64,000 nt of DNA, from contig JAEEZY010000031.1 in the NCBI GenBank assembly GCA_016292015.1, positions 62,001-126,000 of the forward strand, read 5' to 3'. The notes beneath the pieces were generated by a model. That model did not search any database and had not been told where the DNA came from. It saw only the letters and a list, made by a program, of their open reading frames with translations. Positions within the stretch are counted from its first letter, which is position 1. Every line of letters begins with the position of its first letter. This document shows, one piece after another, positions 1 through 8,189 of this stretch. A program made the translations under genes and the position numbers. The stretch is from Bacteroidales bacterium (GTDB lineage: Bacteria > Bacteroidota > Bacteroidia > Bacteroidales > P3).

Positions 1-255
1 ATTGGCAATTTCATGAGGGTCACACACCGCAGCGACAGTGCCGTGTTTCAAAGCAACACGCCCGAACTCTTCAGGCAAAAGCATAGAGCTCTCTATATGG
101 ACATGTGCATCCACAAAGCCAGGCATTACATAGGGTGCATCCTGCGGCACAGGCGCATCGCAGTCGATAGACACGATACGACCATCCTCGACGGCTATAA
201 CCCCATCATAGCACCTCCGATTTAGAACATCAATTATGTGAGCCGATACATTCAT
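1..255 (-). CDS. ade: Adenine deaminase, N-terminal part (cut by window edge)
   Basis: Adenine deaminase hydrolyses adenine to hypoxanthine and ammonia in purine salvage, in the cytoplasm. Only the first 85 codons are present; the gene runs off the left edge. The reading frame on the minus strand gives the amidohydrolase signature PGFVDAHVHIESSM at residues 45-58, with the metal-binding HxH at 51/53, and DPHEIAN at 79-85, which together are characteristic of the Ade family. The ATG at 253-255 is preceded by a TATCTTTG element at 318-325 about 60 bases upstream. Identification is strong from these motifs although most of the protein is missing. It is transcribed away from the polysaccharide genes and is probably not part of that island. 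Confidence 0.9.
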   Translation of the reverse strand, partial: MNVSAHIIDVLNRRCYDGVIAVEDGRIVSIDCDAPVPQDAPYVMPGFVDAHVHIESSMLLPEEFGRVALKHGTVAAVCDPHEIAN

Positions 256-317
256 CTTTTATAAATATCAAATCAAACCTTGAATTCCTCACCCATCAAT
301 CGTATTTTTCAAGACTG

Positions 318-325
318 CAAAGATA
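318..325 (-). promoter_or_regulatory. -7 promoter element for ade
   Basis: On the minus strand this reads TATCTTTG, matching the Bacteroidota -7 consensus TAnnTTTG. It lies about 60 bases upstream of the ade start codon. No -33 element was located. Confidence 0.6.
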
Positions 326-390
326 CAAAAAACTTACATGTTTATAACACCAGACCAACAGATACAGAAAAAGAAATCAATAAACAACCG

Positions 391-485
391 TTATGTCGTG
401 GTTATGTCATAGTTATGTCATGGTTATGTCGTGGTTATGTCGTGGTTATGTCGTGATTATGTCATGGTTATGTCATGGTTATGTC
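391..485. repeat. Degenerate 11-bp tandem repeat (TTATGTCRTGG)
   Basis: Eight full units of 11 bp plus a partial ninth, with consensus TTATGTCRTGG, run without interruption. Unit starts are 391, 402, 413, 424, 435, 446, 457, 468 and 479. Units differ mainly at R (A or G) and the final two bases. The period equals roughly one DNA helical turn. Two other loci in the window, near 19387 and 46350, have the same 11-bp period with different sequences. Confidence 0.9.
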
Positions 486-549
486 AGAGACACTTGAAAG
501 CCCATAAAGATATTGAATCACACTTGCACCAAGACTTCAAAATGGACAC

Positions 550-591
550 ATTTGCAAGTTAAGCAGATTTTTTTCTGCTTAACTTGCAAAT
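550..591. repeat. Perfect 17-bp inverted repeat with T-rich 8-nt loop
   Basis: The arms ATTTGCAAGTTAAGCAG (550-566) and its exact complement (575-591) flank an ATTTTTTT loop. A degenerate copy of the right arm, TCTGCTTACTTTGCAATT, recurs at about 710-727, directly upstream of the -7 element of the ATPase gene. It could be a hairpin terminator or an operator; the recurrence next to the promoter favours a protein-binding site. Confidence 0.75.
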
Positions 592-733
592 AGCGTCTAA
601 CTGATTATTATCGTTTATTTTACAAGTGCAATTTAATTTTAAACACACCTTGAAGTGATATATATTAACCCTTAAAAGACATTATTTTTACAAACTAAAA
701 GGAAAAAAATCTGCTTACTTTGCAATTTCTTTG

Positions 734-741
734 TATCTTTG
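734..741 (+). promoter_or_regulatory. -7 promoter element for the DUF4143 ATPase
   Basis: TATCTTTG matches the TAnnTTTG consensus. Transcription would begin near 745, which excludes the upstream TTG codon at 739 as a translation start and supports the ATG at 769. Confidence 0.7.
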
Positions 742-768
742 CATACGAAACCACAGAAACACAGGAAG

Positions 769-2232
769 ATGATATTAGACGAACATATTGAAAAACGCAT
801 AAAAGGACGATTAAAGATAGACAATCCATGGTGGACAAACGGAAAGATTCCAGCCTATTATGGCGGAATGATGCCTAGAGCATACCTTGAAATATTCTAT
901 CCTCTTGTGAAAAACTGCAAGATAAACCGAGCCCAGATATTGATGGGGCCAAGACGCGTGGGCAAAACGGTTATGATCTACCACACTATCCAGCGATTAA
1001 TAGACAATGGCGTCGATCCCAGCAATATTGTTTACATATCGATAGAGACACCTATATATAACGGGGTCTCACTTGAACAGTTGGTAGAAATCGCCATGAC
1101 TGCATCGGACAACAGTAACTGGCGCAACACGCAATGCTTTGTTTTCTTCGATGAGGTGCAATATCTGAAAGACTGGGAGATTCACCTGAAATCGCTTATC
1201 GACACCTACAAGAATGTACGATTTGTTGCATCGGGCAGTGCAGCGGCTGCACTTAAGAAAAGCAGCAACGAGAGCGGTGCCGGACGCTTCAGTGACTTTA
1301 GCCTACCACCACTTACCTTTTTTGAATATGTCCAACTCCGCAAGGTATCGCACCTGCTGGAAGAGTATTCCATCACATGGAACGGGCACAAAACTCACTG
1401 TTTCAAGGCCACTGACATCACAGTTCTAAACGACACCTTTATCGACTACATCAATTACGGCGGTTATCCCGAAGTGGCTTTCAACGAGCAATTACAGAAC
1501 GATCCTGGACAATATATACGCCATGACATCATTGACAAAGTACTGTTACGCGACCTGCCAAGCCTATACGGCATATCCGACGTGCAAGAACTGAACTCAC
1601 TGTTCACAATGATTGCATACAATTCCGGCAATGAGTTTTCATACGAAAGCCTAGCCTCCAACTCCGGGGTACAGAAAGACACATTGAGAAAATATGTACA
1701 GTATCTCGAAGCGGCATTCCTGATCAAGGTTATCCACAGAGCCGACAACACAGCAAAGCGATACCAAAGAGAGCACAGCTTCAAAATATACCTGACCAAC
1801 CCATCGCTGCGATGCGCCCTTTTTCAACCCATTACGATGACAGACCACGAAATCTGGGCTTTAGTAGAGACGGCCATCTACGCACAATGGATTCCACGAC
1901 TTGGAGCAAACATAGCATACGCAAACTGGAGGCTCGGGCGCAAAGAGATAGGCGAAGTTGACATTGTGGGCATAAACAGCGGACGGGGCAAAGCCGACTG
2001 GGCCGTCGAGGTGAAATGGAGCGACCGCTATTACGACAATCCGTCGGAGTTGAACTCACTTAAGTCGTTTATGGAGACCAACCGCCTCACGCATGCGCTG
2101 GTGACGACAAAAGGGCTGAGCGGGCTTAAAGACATGCCATGGGGCAGTCTCCAGTTCATGCCTTCAGCCTGCTATGCGTATATAGTAGGCCGCAACACAC
2201 TGAACCGCACCCGCGACGTCATGGGGCTGTAA
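769..2232 (+). CDS. AAA family ATPase with C-terminal DUF4143 domain
   Basis: This is a 487-residue P-loop ATPase of the AAA_14/DUF4143 family. The Walker A motif GPRRVGKT is at residues 60-67 and Walker B (FVFFDE) ends at 128-129. The C-terminal half carries the DUF4143 region with a VEVKW motif near 413, like that of PD-(D/E)XK nuclease-like folds. The biological role of this family is not established; members are common and often patchily distributed in Bacteroidota. I chose the ATG at 769, preceded by AGGAAG, instead of the in-frame TTG at 739, which overlaps the promoter. A second, different member of the same family lies at 33009. It stands alone upstream of the polysaccharide genes. 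Confidence 0.85.
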   Translation: MILDEHIEKRIKGRLKIDNPWWTNGKIPAYYGGMMPRAYLEIFYPLVKNCKINRAQILMGPRRVGKTVMIYHTIQRLIDNGVDPSNIVYISIETPIYNGVSLEQLVEIAMTASDNSNWRNTQCFVFFDEVQYLKDWEIHLKSLIDTYKNVRFVASGSAAAALKKSSNESGAGRFSDFSLPPLTFFEYVQLRKVSHLLEEYSITWNGHKTHCFKATDITVLNDTFIDYINYGGYPEVAFNEQLQNDPGQYIRHDIIDKVLLRDLPSLYGISDVQELNSLFTMIAYNSGNEFSYESLASNSGVQKDTLRKYVQYLEAAFLIKVIHRADNTAKRYQREHSFKIYLTNPSLRCALFQPITMTDHEIWALVETAIYAQWIPRLGANIAYANWRLGRKEIGEVDIVGINSGRGKADWAVEVKWSDRYYDNPSELNSLKSFMETNRLTHALVTTKGLSGLKDMPWGSLQFMPSACYAYIVGRNTLNRTRDVMGL

Positions 2233-2323
2233 AAAGAGCGTTAATATGGTATGCCGCAGAGAATGGGTCTTCAAAAATCACAATAATAATGTCATTTTTC
2301 ATTATTAATATAAGGAATAAGCG

Positions 2324-2331
2324 TACATTTG
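2324..2331 (+). promoter_or_regulatory. -7 promoter element before the polysaccharide genes
   Basis: TACATTTG fits TAnnTTTG. A transcript starting near 2335 would carry a 28-codon ORF (2363) and then the GHMP kinase (2487), giving an unusually long leader of about 150 bases. Confidence 0.55.
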
Positions 2332-2362
2332 CACCATAAATCACAGTATATTGGGGAAAAAA

Positions 2363-2449
2363 ATGAATCCTGTTGGAATTGGTAAAACCACCTACGAACG
2401 CCAACGCGATCTTGGAACAAACCACCAACCGTTTTCAGAAAAATCATAA
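2363..2449 (+). CDS. Possible 28-residue leader peptide
   Basis: A short ORF begins at the first ATG after the TACATTTG promoter, preceded by GGGGAAAAAA, and ends 37 bases before the GHMP kinase start. It encodes MNPVGIGKTTYERQRDLG followed by ten more residues. I do not recognise it. It may be a regulatory leader peptide of the polysaccharide transcript, a remnant of a longer gene, or chance. It lies in a different frame from the 38-codon in-frame extension of the kinase, which has no homology-like character. Confidence 0.35.
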   Translation: MNPVGIGKTTYERQRDLGTNHQPFSEKS

Positions 2450-2486
2450 GGACTTAATCATAATCAAAACATTAGATATCAAAACC

Positions 2487-3506
2487 ATGATAATTACAAA
2501 AACACCATTCCGAATGTCTTTCTTCGGTGGAGGCACAGATGTTCCATCATTCTTCAACGAACATGGAGGTGCTGTTATTTCATCTACATTTGACAAGTAC
2601 GCATACGTCATTGTACGCCACCTGCCCCCATTCAAACCATACTATACAGAACTATGTTATAACAAATTCGAGCGCGTCACCTCTATTGACGAGATTGAAC
2701 ACCCAGCCATACGTGAAGCCATGAGAATGCTCGACATACACGAGATAAGGCTAACCTACGAGGGTGACCTTCCAGCGCGCACAGGTTTGGGTACCAGCAG
2801 TACGTTCGCTGTCGGCATGCTTAACGCTTTTTATGCGTTGAAGGGGAAACAGGTTGGGAAAAAGAAACTTGCCGACGATGCGATACACCTGGAGAGAGAC
2901 CTCTGTAACGAAAGTGGCGGGTGGCAAGACCAAATAGCAGCCTCGTTCGGAGGGATGAACCGCATTGACTTCGCTAACGGCCAATACAAGGTGACACCTA
3001 TCATCATACACCCAGAGAGAAAAGAATTACTCAACCAGAGTCTATTATTGTTCTACACTGGAATATCCAGAAATTCATTTGAAGTACAGAAAGACACATT
3101 ATCGAACCAGAAGGACAAGATTGGAGAATTAAAAGATATGCTGTCTCTCGTTGATGAGGCACAGTCGATATTGGAGAACAAACATTCAGACATGAACGAT
3201 ATAGGGAGGCTGCTAGATCGTTCGTGGCGTATAAAACGGTCAACCGGCTCAAAAATAAGCAACAACGACATTGATACCCTATATGAGCGAGGATTACAAG
3301 CTGGTGCATTAGGAGGGAAGCTGTTAGGAGCAGGAGGAGGAGGATTTCTGCTATTCTATGTTGAGCCAGACAAAAAAGAGCATTTACTCAACAAGTTTCA
3401 TGATTTGCTGCAAGTGCCATTCACCTTTGAAAATGAAGGCACAACAATAGCATACTACAACCCCGAGACCTACATACCGAGAAAAGAAATAGGTTTGGTA
3501 TTCTAG
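2487..3506 (+). CDS. hddA: GHMP kinase, D-glycero-D-manno-heptose 7-phosphate kinase-like
   Basis: This 339-residue protein belongs to the GHMP sugar kinases and most resembles HddA, which phosphorylates D-glycero-D-manno-heptose 7-phosphate at C1 for GDP-heptose synthesis. It starts with the family's typical TPFRMSFFGGGTD (residues 6-18), has the ATP-binding motif ARTGLGTSSTF (97-107) and the glycine-rich motif 3 GALGGKLLGAGGGG (273-286). An in-frame ORF extends 38 codons upstream, but the start at 2487 matches the family. Other GDP-heptose genes (gmhA, gmhB, hddC) are absent from the window, so the substrate could be another sugar such as L-fucose. It is followed after 9 bases by the epimerase gene, so the two are probably co-transcribed. 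Confidence 0.8.
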   Translation: MIITKTPFRMSFFGGGTDVPSFFNEHGGAVISSTFDKYAYVIVRHLPPFKPYYTELCYNKFERVTSIDEIEHPAIREAMRMLDIHEIRLTYEGDLPARTGLGTSSTFAVGMLNAFYALKGKQVGKKKLADDAIHLERDLCNESGGWQDQIAASFGGMNRIDFANGQYKVTPIIIHPERKELLNQSLLLFYTGISRNSFEVQKDTLSNQKDKIGELKDMLSLVDEAQSILENKHSDMNDIGRLLDRSWRIKRSTGSKISNNDIDTLYERGLQAGALGGKLLGAGGGGFLLFYVEPDKKEHLLNKFHDLLQVPFTFENEGTTIAYYNPETYIPRKEIGLVF

Positions 3507-3515
3507 GTTTAGTTA

Positions 3516-4601
3516 ATGAATGATATACATATGCAGAAAATCGATTTAAACAATAAAACCATTCTTGTGACAGGTGCTGCCGGATTCATAGGCAGCAATC
3601 TAGTCAAAAGGCTTTTCAAAGATGCAGCCGGATCGACGATAGTGGGGATAGACAACATGAATGCCTATTACGATGTTTCACTTAAAGAGTATCGTCTAAA
3701 GGATTTGTCAAATATCAGTAAACAATCAGCAAACAACCAATACAATTTTGTGAGGGGGGACATTGCGGACAAAAAACTCATTGACAATCTGTTCGACAAA
3801 TATCATTTTGACATTGTTGTCAACCTTGCAGCGCAAGCCGGTGTACGATATAGTATTGAAAATCCAGACGCATACATCCAAAGTAACATAATAGGTTTCT
3901 ATAACATATTGGAAGCATGCAGGCACAATCCAGTGGAGCACCTTGTTTATGCATCGAGTTCCAGTGTCTATGGTGGCAATAGGAAAGTGCCCTTCAGTAC
4001 ATACGACAAAGTGGACAACCCGGTCTCCCTATACGCAGCGACGAAGAAAAGCAACGAGCTGTTTGCCCACTGCTACAGCAAGTTGTACAACATACCCACT
4101 ACAGGGTTGAGGTTCTTCACAGTCTATGGGCCAGCCGGCAGACCAGACATGGCATATTTCAGTTTCACGAATAAACTAATCAAGGGAGAAACTATTCAGA
4201 TTTTCAACTATGGCAATTGTCGTAGAGATTTCACATACGTTGACGATATCGTTGAGGGGGTAGTTCGAGTCATGTGCGGTGCACCAGATCGCAGAAACGG
4301 AGACGATGGACTGCCGATACCACCGTACGCCGTGTACAATATCGGAGGAGGGCAACCAGAGAACCTACTAGACTTTGTTCGGACACTGCAAGAAGAATTA
4401 GTCAGAGCGAATGTGCTGCCGCCAGATTATGACTTTGAAGCGCACAAGGAACTAGTTCCCATGTCTCCAGGAGACGTCCCAACCACATACGCAGACACAA
4501 AAGACCTTGAGAGAGACTTCGGTTTCACTCCACAAATAACTCTAAGAGAAGGATTGCGCAAGTTCGCCGATTGGTATAAAGACTTTTATAGGATAAATTA
4601 G
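3516..4601 (+). CDS. NAD-dependent epimerase, UDP-glucuronate 4-epimerase-like
   Basis: This is a 361-residue short-chain dehydrogenase-fold sugar epimerase. The NAD-binding motif GAAGFIG is at 20-26 and the catalytic YAATK at 173-177, with serines at 147-150 supplying the third catalytic residue. The downstream sequence RFFTVYGPAGRPDMA is characteristic of CapI/LpsL-type UDP-glucuronate 4-epimerases, which make UDP-galacturonate for capsule or LPS. The exact substrate is inferred. The gene ends convergently with the GT2 gene: the two stop codons overlap by four bases (4598-4601). An alternative start is the ATG at 3531. It probably shares a transcript with the GHMP kinase. Confidence 0.85.
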   Translation: MNDIHMQKIDLNNKTILVTGAAGFIGSNLVKRLFKDAAGSTIVGIDNMNAYYDVSLKEYRLKDLSNISKQSANNQYNFVRGDIADKKLIDNLFDKYHFDIVVNLAAQAGVRYSIENPDAYIQSNIIGFYNILEACRHNPVEHLVYASSSSVYGGNRKVPFSTYDKVDNPVSLYAATKKSNELFAHCYSKLYNIPTTGLRFFTVYGPAGRPDMAYFSFTNKLIKGETIQIFNYGNCRRDFTYVDDIVEGVVRVMCGAPDRRNGDDGLPIPPYAVYNIGGGQPENLLDFVRTLQEELVRANVLPPDYDFEAHKELVPMSPGDVPTTYADTKDLERDFGFTPQITLREGLRKFADWYKDFYRIN

Positions 4602-5671
4602 ATGATATCTATTGCAGTGCTGGTTCGATATAGATATTTTCTTATAATAAACACTAGAAATTCGTAATACTTGGCGAGTAGTCTCCTAAGGGGGCCGTCT
4701 TTCATCAGAAGGAGCGAGGAATAATATATGCCTGAGAGGTCGGCTGTCCTCAATGTGGCTGACTTGCACACTCGCAGGCCGTAATTGGCCATAATGGCCA
4801 ATAAAAGCTTTCGAAACAAACCCGAAACATTCTGTTTATCCAAGAGCCACTGCTGCAGAGGGACAGTTCCCGTTACGAAGCTCAACCTGGTCTCTTCGTT
4901 GAGTGACTCGTTTCTTGAATATCGATATATAATTAGTTTCTTGGCATAATTGAACACGTTGAGGTTGTTAATGGTTGCGGCGGAGAAGAAATAATAGTCT
5001 GCGGAGGGATAACACCTTTCATCAAAACCGCCCAACAAAAAAACGCTTTCTTTTTTAAGCACCATCCCTGTAGGCGTATGATTTTTTGTTAGAAAACAAT
5101 TGATTATTGACGCTTTATAGAGCGGATAATGTTTACCATCATCTTCTAGGAGAGGGCATGGGGTGTTGCGATATTGATACCAGCGACTCAAACCAACATA
5201 CAAAACATCAACCTCGAGGTGCTTGCGAATGACGTTAGAGACATTCGACAGGTAATCAGGAGACAACATATCGTCATCATGCAACAATATTGCATATTCA
5301 CCATCGCATAGTTCTAAACATCTATTCCAATTACCAGTCATTCCGATGTTACTGGCATTCTTATAATATTTAACCTTAGGATTGTTCAAGGAAAGGAGGT
5401 ACCGCTCGGTCTCGTCGTGCCGATCGGGATTATTATCCACCACGATTATGTCGTAGGACTCGATACTTTTTTGGCACAGACAGCTTTGAATTGTATCCTT
5501 TAGAGTTTCTACTCTTTTATAGGTAGGTATAACTATGGAGAACTTACAATCCTCCATCTTCTCTATTCCACTAATCAAGATGGACCTCACGTGTGAATAT
5601 TTCTTGAAATTATCATGAGGTCTCATTATGTCACCCACTTCAAATTCGACTTTTTTCATATCATCTTGCAT
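4598..5671 (-). CDS. Glycosyltransferase family 2
   Basis: This is a GT-A fold glycosyltransferase, likely acting at the cytoplasmic membrane to add a sugar to a lipid-linked glycan repeat. FSIVIPTYKR starts near residue 44, and LLHDDDML (about 130-137) holds the metal-binding DxD. The open frame extends to 5779, inside the preceding reductase gene. I prefer the ATG at 5671 because it lies just after the reductase stop and has ACGGAG next to it, giving 357 residues; ATGs at 5659, 5626 and 5557 are alternatives, the last placing the GT domain at the N-terminus. Being last in the CDP-dideoxysugar block, it is a candidate transferase for that sugar, but specificity cannot be read from sequence. 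Confidence 0.8.
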   Translation of the reverse strand: MQDDMKKVEFEVGDIMRPHDNFKKYSHVRSILISGIEKMEDCKFSIVIPTYKRVETLKDTIQSCLCQKSIESYDIIVVDNNPDRHDETERYLLSLNNPKVKYYKNASNIGMTGNWNRCLELCDGEYAILLHDDDMLSPDYLSNVSNVIRKHLEVDVLYVGLSRWYQYRNTPCPLLEDDGKHYPLYKASIINCFLTKNHTPTGMVLKKESVFLLGGFDERCYPSADYYFFSAATINNLNVFNYAKKLIIYRYSRNESLNEETRLSFVTGTVPLQQWLLDKQNVSGLFRKLLLAIMANYGLRVCKSATLRTADLSGIYYSSLLLMKDGPLRRLLAKYYEFLVFIIRKYLYRTSTAIDII

Positions 5672-5702
5672 CTCCGTTTTAGCAATAATTGGATTGTTCA
5701 GC

Positions 5703-6578
5703 CTAATCCTCTCCCAGGAAGAGCCTGACACCTTTTTTAATATCAACCATGGCTTTCCATCCTGGCAGGGGGACGCCAATCCATGGGACCATCACTTCTC
5801 TGTCACGATAGGGGCGGCCTCCCCACTGTATGTTAAGTTTTCGGTCAGATACCTCGCAGAACACCCGTGCCAATTCTCTAAGTGGGATCTGATGGCCGGA
5901 TGTCAACACATATTCATCTGACAGTTTCTCATCATTCGCCAAAAGATCTACAAGGTGTGAAAAACCTGCGACAATATCGGTGATGTATATCAAGTCCAGT
6001 TTTTGCTCGCCAGGGGACATATTAAGGACTTCCCCGCTTTCGGAATAATCCTTAAAGAGTTTGAACAGCTTCCTGCGGGTATCATTGGGTCCATAGGTAT
6101 CGCATAGCTTAAGTGTGCAAAAACGAATTCCAAAGACATCACTGTAATACTTTGCCATATCGATGAAAGCCTGCTTGGTTGCGGCATAGAGGTTCACTGG
6201 ATTGTAGCGGGGACCTTTCACATTGTAGTTCTGCCATATGCTGCCAGTGTTCAGAAACCACTTGACCGTACCGGCGATGGAGGCGGCTTCCAGGACTGCC
6301 GTTCCGAAATAGACATTGGAAAATACCAGATCTTTTATCTGATCTGGAGTATGGACTGTCAGGTAGAGCGAGGCCAAATGGATGATGCCCTCTATCTCGT
6401 TTGACTTAATATAATCGGCAAGAGGTTGAATGTCGTCGGTCATCACAATTCCAGGCAGCCCTAACTTCTCGTGGTCGCCTTCGAACTGGCCAAGTACAAA
6501 GAGGTTGTGCTGTTTTCTTAATTCTCTTGTCAGGTTTGTGCCAATGAAGCCGGTGGCACCTGTCACCAAAATGTTCAT
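5703..6578 (-). CDS. NAD(P)-dependent 4-keto reductase, CDP-3,6-dideoxyhexose (AscF/RfbJ-like)
   Basis: This 291-residue extended short-chain dehydrogenase has the cofactor motif GATGFIG at 7-13 and the catalytic YAATK at 131-135. Its length and position, directly after the epimerase and CDP-glucose genes, suit the last step of CDP-3,6-dideoxyhexose synthesis: reduction of the 4-keto group. Known equivalents are AscF (ascarylose), abequose synthase and paratose synthase. Because a C5-epimerase precedes it, an ascarylose-type product is most likely, though that is inference. It starts one base after the epimerase stop (6580), which indicates tight translational coupling. Confidence 0.75.
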   Translation of the reverse strand: MNILVTGATGFIGTNLTRELRKQHNLFVLGQFEGDHEKLGLPGIVMTDDIQPLADYIKSNEIEGIIHLASLYLTVHTPDQIKDLVFSNVYFGTAVLEAASIAGTVKWFLNTGSIWQNYNVKGPRYNPVNLYAATKQAFIDMAKYYSDVFGIRFCTLKLCDTYGPNDTRRKLFKLFKDYSESGEVLNMSPGEQKLDLIYITDIVAGFSHLVDLLANDEKLSDEYVLTSGHQIPLRELARVFCEVSDRKLNIQWGGRPYRDREVMVPWIGVPLPGWKAMVDIKKGVRLFLGED

Positions 6579-6579
6579 G

Positions 6580-7116
6580 TCAAAAAGGGGAGTTAAAATC
6601 GGTCAACGTTACAAAAGACAAATCACGAGGGGAGCGGATTGGATGATTCAGTTTCCAATCAAAGCCAACGGACATCGCATCAATACCATAATCATGCTCT
6701 TTCGAATAGCATGAGGTTTGAGCGTAATTCACGATGGTTCCGTTTTCCAATGAATGGAATCCATGAGCGAATCCCTTGGGGATATACAGATACTTCCCTT
6801 CTTTTGCGTCAAGCTCAATGCTAAAACACTGGCCGAAGGTTGCAGACTTTTTGCGAATATCGACTACGACGTCTATAATACGGCCTTGACTAACATAAAC
6901 GAGTTTGGTATGATCAAAGGGGGGTAGCTGGAAATGCATTCCACGGATCACATCGCTATTATTCACAGAAAAGTAAAACTCTTTGAAATCGCAATCCAGG
7001 TCATTCGCTTTAAAGATGTCATAATTGTACAGCTTCTGAAAGCCGCCTCTGCCGTCCTGAAAGTTTACAGTCTGAAGGACGAGTAGCCCTTCGAATGGTG
7101 TCTTGATTATTTCCAT
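6580..7116 (-). CDS. RmlC/AscE-like sugar nucleotide epimerase
   Basis: This 178-residue cupin resembles dTDP-4-dehydrorhamnose 3,5-epimerase (RmlC). Visible landmarks are RGMHFQ with the catalytic-type His at 61, KLVYV with K71, DVVVDIR (82-88), and YIPKGFAHGF (111-120). In this gene context it is best read as AscE, which epimerises C5 of CDP-3,6-dideoxy-4-keto-glucose. The ATG at 7116 overlaps the end of ddhB by 10 bases; the upstream in-frame ATG at 7146 lies further inside ddhB and is less likely. Alternative: an epimerase for dTDP-rhamnose, but no rmlA, rmlB or rmlD is present here. Confidence 0.75.
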   Translation of the reverse strand: MEIIKTPFEGLLVLQTVNFQDGRGGFQKLYNYDIFKANDLDCDFKEFYFSVNNSDVIRGMHFQLPPFDHTKLVYVSQGRIIDVVVDIRKKSATFGQCFSIELDAKEGKYLYIPKGFAHGFHSLENGTIVNYAQTSCYSKEHDYGIDAMSVGFDWKLNHPIRSPRDLSFVTLTDFNSPF

Positions 7117-8189
7117 TGTATGAATCTTTCTATTTCGTCGATACAAACACCATACACATCTTCATTTCTATAGCGCAGATACCAGTCGGCGGTCAGCCCT
7201 ACAGCCTGGATGGCATTCAGCCTTGGTCTCCACCCCAAACGAGTTTTGGCCTTGGTAATATCAAGCATCAGCAGTTTTGCCTCATGCAAAGCATTTGGAT
7301 CAGACACATCCTTTAACTCACCGTATCCAAAGCTTTTAATCATGGCATTGGCGACCTCCAATACGGTTAGAGTGCTGTCTTGGTCAGGTCCGAAATTCCA
7401 ACCTTCACAATACTCCGTAGGAGATAGCCACATCTTCTGGGCCAGAAGCAGGTAACCGCTCAGCGGTTCTAGGACATGTTCCCACGGTCGCACAGCTTTA
7501 GGATTGCGAATGCCTATAGGTTGGCCAACCTCCAGTGAACGAACGCAATCGGGGATGATGCGGTCTTTTGCCCAGTCGCCACCGCCGATCACATTACCAG
7601 CGCGCACACTGGCAAGGCTGACATTATGTTTCTTGCCATAATCATCAGGATTGAAGAAGCTCCTGCGCCAACTCTGGATAGCAATCTCACAAGCCCCTTT
7701 GCTGGAACTATATGGATCGTAACCTCCAAACGGGTCATTCTCTTTATAAGCACGCAACTGTTCTTTATTATCGTAGCATTTGTCAGTGGTTATCATCACC
7801 CCCACCCTAACACTGTCAGTAGCACGAATGGCTTCCATGATGTTGATGGTGCCCATAACATTAGTCCGATAAGTCTCGACTGGGATTTCGTAACTGAGGC
7901 GCACCAGTGGCTGAGCGGCGAGGTGGAAAACGATTTCAGGACGGACGGATGCAAAAAGCTCCTTCATCTTGTCGCCATCACAGACATCCGCACGGATGTC
8001 AGCCTCAATCTTATTGCCAATTCCACTCAGGACGAAATTATCTTTATCAGAATAGGGATCCAACGCAACGCCAAACACCTCAGCGCCGAGTTCGTGAAGC
8101 CAGATTGAGAGCCAGCTGCCCTTGAAGCCGGTATGGCCAGTCACTAAAATCCGTTTCCCCCTATAGAAATTGTTAAAAGCATCGATCAT
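7107..8189 (-). CDS. ddhB: CDP-glucose 4,6-dehydratase
   Basis: This enzyme (also RfbG) converts CDP-glucose to CDP-4-keto-6-deoxyglucose, using bound NAD. The 360-residue protein has the usual length. The motif GHTGFKG at 18-24 is distinctive for this subgroup, and the catalytic YSSSK lies at 160-164 with TTDK at 134-137. It overlaps ddhC by four bases and the epimerase by ten, so the block is translationally coupled. Family assignment is strong. Confidence 0.93.
   Translation of the reverse strand: MIDAFNNFYRGKRILVTGHTGFKGSWLSIWLHELGAEVFGVALDPYSDKDNFVLSGIGNKIEADIRADVCDGDKMKELFASVRPEIVFHLAAQPLVRLSYEIPVETYRTNVMGTINIMEAIRATDSVRVGVMITTDKCYDNKEQLRAYKENDPFGGYDPYSSSKGACEIAIQSWRRSFFNPDDYGKKHNVSLASVRAGNVIGGGDWAKDRIIPDCVRSLEVGQPIGIRNPKAVRPWEHVLEPLSGYLLLAQKMWLSPTEYCEGWNFGPDQDSTLTVLEVANAMIKSFGYGELKDVSDPNALHEAKLLMLDITKAKTRLGWRPRLNAIQAVGLTADWYLRYRNEDVYGVCIDEIERFIQWK

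Larger units (their letters stand above)
256..768. other. Intergenic gap between ade and the DUF4143 ATPase
   Basis: No protein-coding gene is supported here. The gap holds the divergent promoters of ade (318-325) and the ATPase (734-741), an 11-bp tandem repeat (391-485), and a perfect 17-bp inverted repeat (550-591) whose arm recurs imperfectly just before the ATPase promoter (about 710-727). The remainder is A+T-rich and shows nothing else recognisable. Confidence 0.7.

Noticed and set aside
391..485. Possible CRISPR array
   Set aside because: Units are 11 bp and contiguous with no unique spacers; no cas genes nearby.
739..768. Upstream TTG start for the DUF4143 ATPase
   Set aside because: It overlaps the TATCTTTG element, so it would lie before the start of transcription.
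2373..2486. 38-codon N-terminal extension of the GHMP kinase
   Set aside because: The family starts at the MIITKTPFR segment; the extension has no family likeness.
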